Positions 6,365-7,283 of a stretch of DNA of 7,283 nucleotides are shown in pieces (positions within the stretch are counted from its first letter, which is position 1; the number at the start of each line of letters is the position of its first letter). The position numbers and the translations under genes were made by a program. Under the pieces are notes generated by a model. The model was given only the letters and a program-made list of their open reading frames with translations, had not been told where the DNA came from and made no database searches. The stretch comes from Porticoccus sp. GTDB taxonomy: Bacteria; Pseudomonadota; Gammaproteobacteria; Pseudomonadales; Porticoccaceae. Location: positions 1 to 7,283 of the forward strand of contig JALQUJ010000006.1 in assembly GCA_023263825.1 (NCBI GenBank), given 5' to 3'.

Positions 6365-7283
6365 TTACCCTCGATAGTACCTTTGTGGCACAAACGGCAT
6401 TTTTGCTACTGTCACCTGACGCGGCTTACCACGAACCATGGCATTTAACTCGGTACCAATGACAGCGTATTCAGTGGCCACATATCCCATAGCCACTGGT
6501 GCATCCATGGTTGGGCCAAAACCACCACTGGTCACCACCCCCACTTGAACACCCTCGGCATTAACTAGCTCTGCTCCTTCACGAACCGGTGCCTTCCCTT
6601 CTATTTTCAAACCTATACGCTTGCGGGCCGGACCATTTTCTTTCTCGTTAAAAATAACTTCGGCACCGGGGAAACCTCCGGCTTTTTCACCATCGGCACG
6701 ACGGGATTTACTGATACTCCATAACAATGAGCCCTGAATCGGTGTGGTATCGGTATCGAGGTCATGGCCATACAAGCAAAGACCCGCTTCTAAACGAAGG
6801 GAGTCCCGGGCACCTAACCCAATGGCTTTTACCTGGTCAAAGGACAACAGTTTACGTGCCAGTAGTTCGGCCGACTCAGCAGGCACTGAAATTTCAAAAC
6901 CATCTTCTCCGGTATAACCGGAACGGGTGATATAGCAATCCACTCCCGCCAATGTGGCTCTGGCTCCAGTCATAAACACCAGATCACGGGACTCCGGCGC
7001 AAGCTGCGCCATAACATCAACAGCTGCAGGCCCCTGAAGTGCCAACAGGCCGCGCCCTTCCAGATAATCGATATCAAAGCCTGGCAAGTTATTTCTCAGA
7101 TGCTCGAGGTCCTGTTCTTTACAGGCCGCATTGACCACCAGAAAAAAACAATCTTCAGCCCAACGGACAATCATCAAGTCATCTAGAATTCCGCCCTGAT
7201 CATTGGTAAACAGCGCATAGGTTTGCTTGTTGATACCCAGAGATTCCAGCTCCACTGGAACCAGTGCTTCCAAGGCCTTAGCA
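6365..7283 (-). CDS. gcvT: Aminomethyltransferase, T protein of the glycine cleavage system (N-terminus beyond window edge)
   Basis: About 305 codons of T protein are visible, with the stop TAA at 6365-6367. The frame stays open to the right edge (…AKALEALVPVEL), so the TTG at 7271-7273 is not the start and about 60-70 residues lie outside. T protein takes the aminomethyl group from H protein, releasing ammonia and forming 5,10-methylene-tetrahydrofolate. Landmarks in order: GGILDDLMIVRW, whose Asp is likely the conserved catalytic residue; LALQGP; SGYTGEDGFEI; GLGARDSLRLEAGLCLYGHD, the folate-site core motif; TPIQGSLLW; the C-terminal domain with RKRIGLKIEG, VGVVTSGGFGPT and AMGYV. No disruption is seen. 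It is the upstream gene of a gcvT-gcvP pair; any glycine-sensing leader would be upstream, outside the window. Confidence 0.95.
   Translation of the reverse strand, partial: AKALEALVPVELESLGINKQTYALFTNDQGGILDDLMIVRWAEDCFFLVVNAACKEQDLEHLRNNLPGFDIDYLEGRGLLALQGPAAVDVMAQLAPESRDLVFMTGARATLAGVDCYITRSGYTGEDGFEISVPAESAELLARKLLSFDQVKAIGLGARDSLRLEAGLCLYGHDLDTDTTPIQGSLLWSISKSRRADGEKAGGFPGAEVIFNEKENGPARKRIGLKIEGKAPVREGAELVNAEGVQVGVVTSGGFGPTMDAPVAMGYVATEYAVIGTELNAMVRGKPRQVTVAKMPFVPQRYYRG

Noticed and set aside
1..7283. CRISPR array, tRNA/rRNA gene, toxin-antitoxin or defence system
   Set aside because: No regularly spaced repeats, no cloverleaf-like segment and no matching protein families were found. 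The coding content is metabolic genes and relics.

Overview
The window looks like a chromosomal stretch from a gammaproteobacterium, probably a marine or host-associated one. This is inferred from the YbfF-type hydrolase, the MetY and the GcvP/GcvT sequence types, moderate GC coding DNA and AT-rich spacers; no rRNA or other firm taxonomic marker is present. Four housekeeping genes are intact or cut only by the window edge. Around them lie four gene remnants, none with a full 5' part.

Layout, left to right. (1) 1-373, minus strand: C-terminal part of a short-chain dehydrogenase (SDR/FabG-like), whose NAD(P)-binding N-terminus is absent. (2) 366-539, plus: last ~57 codons of an agmatinase-type ureohydrolase, joined directly to the SDR remnant. 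(3) 551-1357, plus: complete YbfF-like alpha/beta hydrolase. (4) 1352-1383: perfect 11-bp inverted repeat between convergent genes. (5) 1415-2695, minus: complete O-acetylhomoserine sulfhydrylase (metY), with a candidate promoter and a 23-bp dyad upstream. (6) 2852-3151, minus: C-terminal relic of a nitronate monooxygenase with an internal stop codon. (7) 3153-3251, plus: last ~32 codons of an integron-integrase-like tyrosine recombinase, joined directly to the previous relic. (8) 3252-3409: AT-rich spacer. (9) 3410-6346, minus: gcvP, complete. (10) 6365 to the right edge, minus: gcvT, lacking its N-terminus only because the window ends.

How the genes work together: gcvT and gcvP are 18 bp apart on the same strand and form a glycine cleavage operon (P protein decarboxylates glycine, T protein transfers the one-carbon unit to tetrahydrofolate). 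The H-protein gene is not between them. The methylene-THF they produce supplies one-carbon metabolism, which methionine synthase also draws on, while metY makes homocysteine, the acceptor for that methyl group. The link is metabolic, not an operon.

The most notable content is the pair of scars at ~366 and ~3152. At both, two unrelated genes that have lost their 5' parts lie back to back and read away from one shared breakpoint. That is what one end of an inversion between co-oriented genes leaves, or a deletion across a divergent gene pair, or a chimeric assembly join. I see no new defence, mobile or RNA-based system: the window reads as ordinary metabolism in a rearranging, partly decaying neighbourhood.
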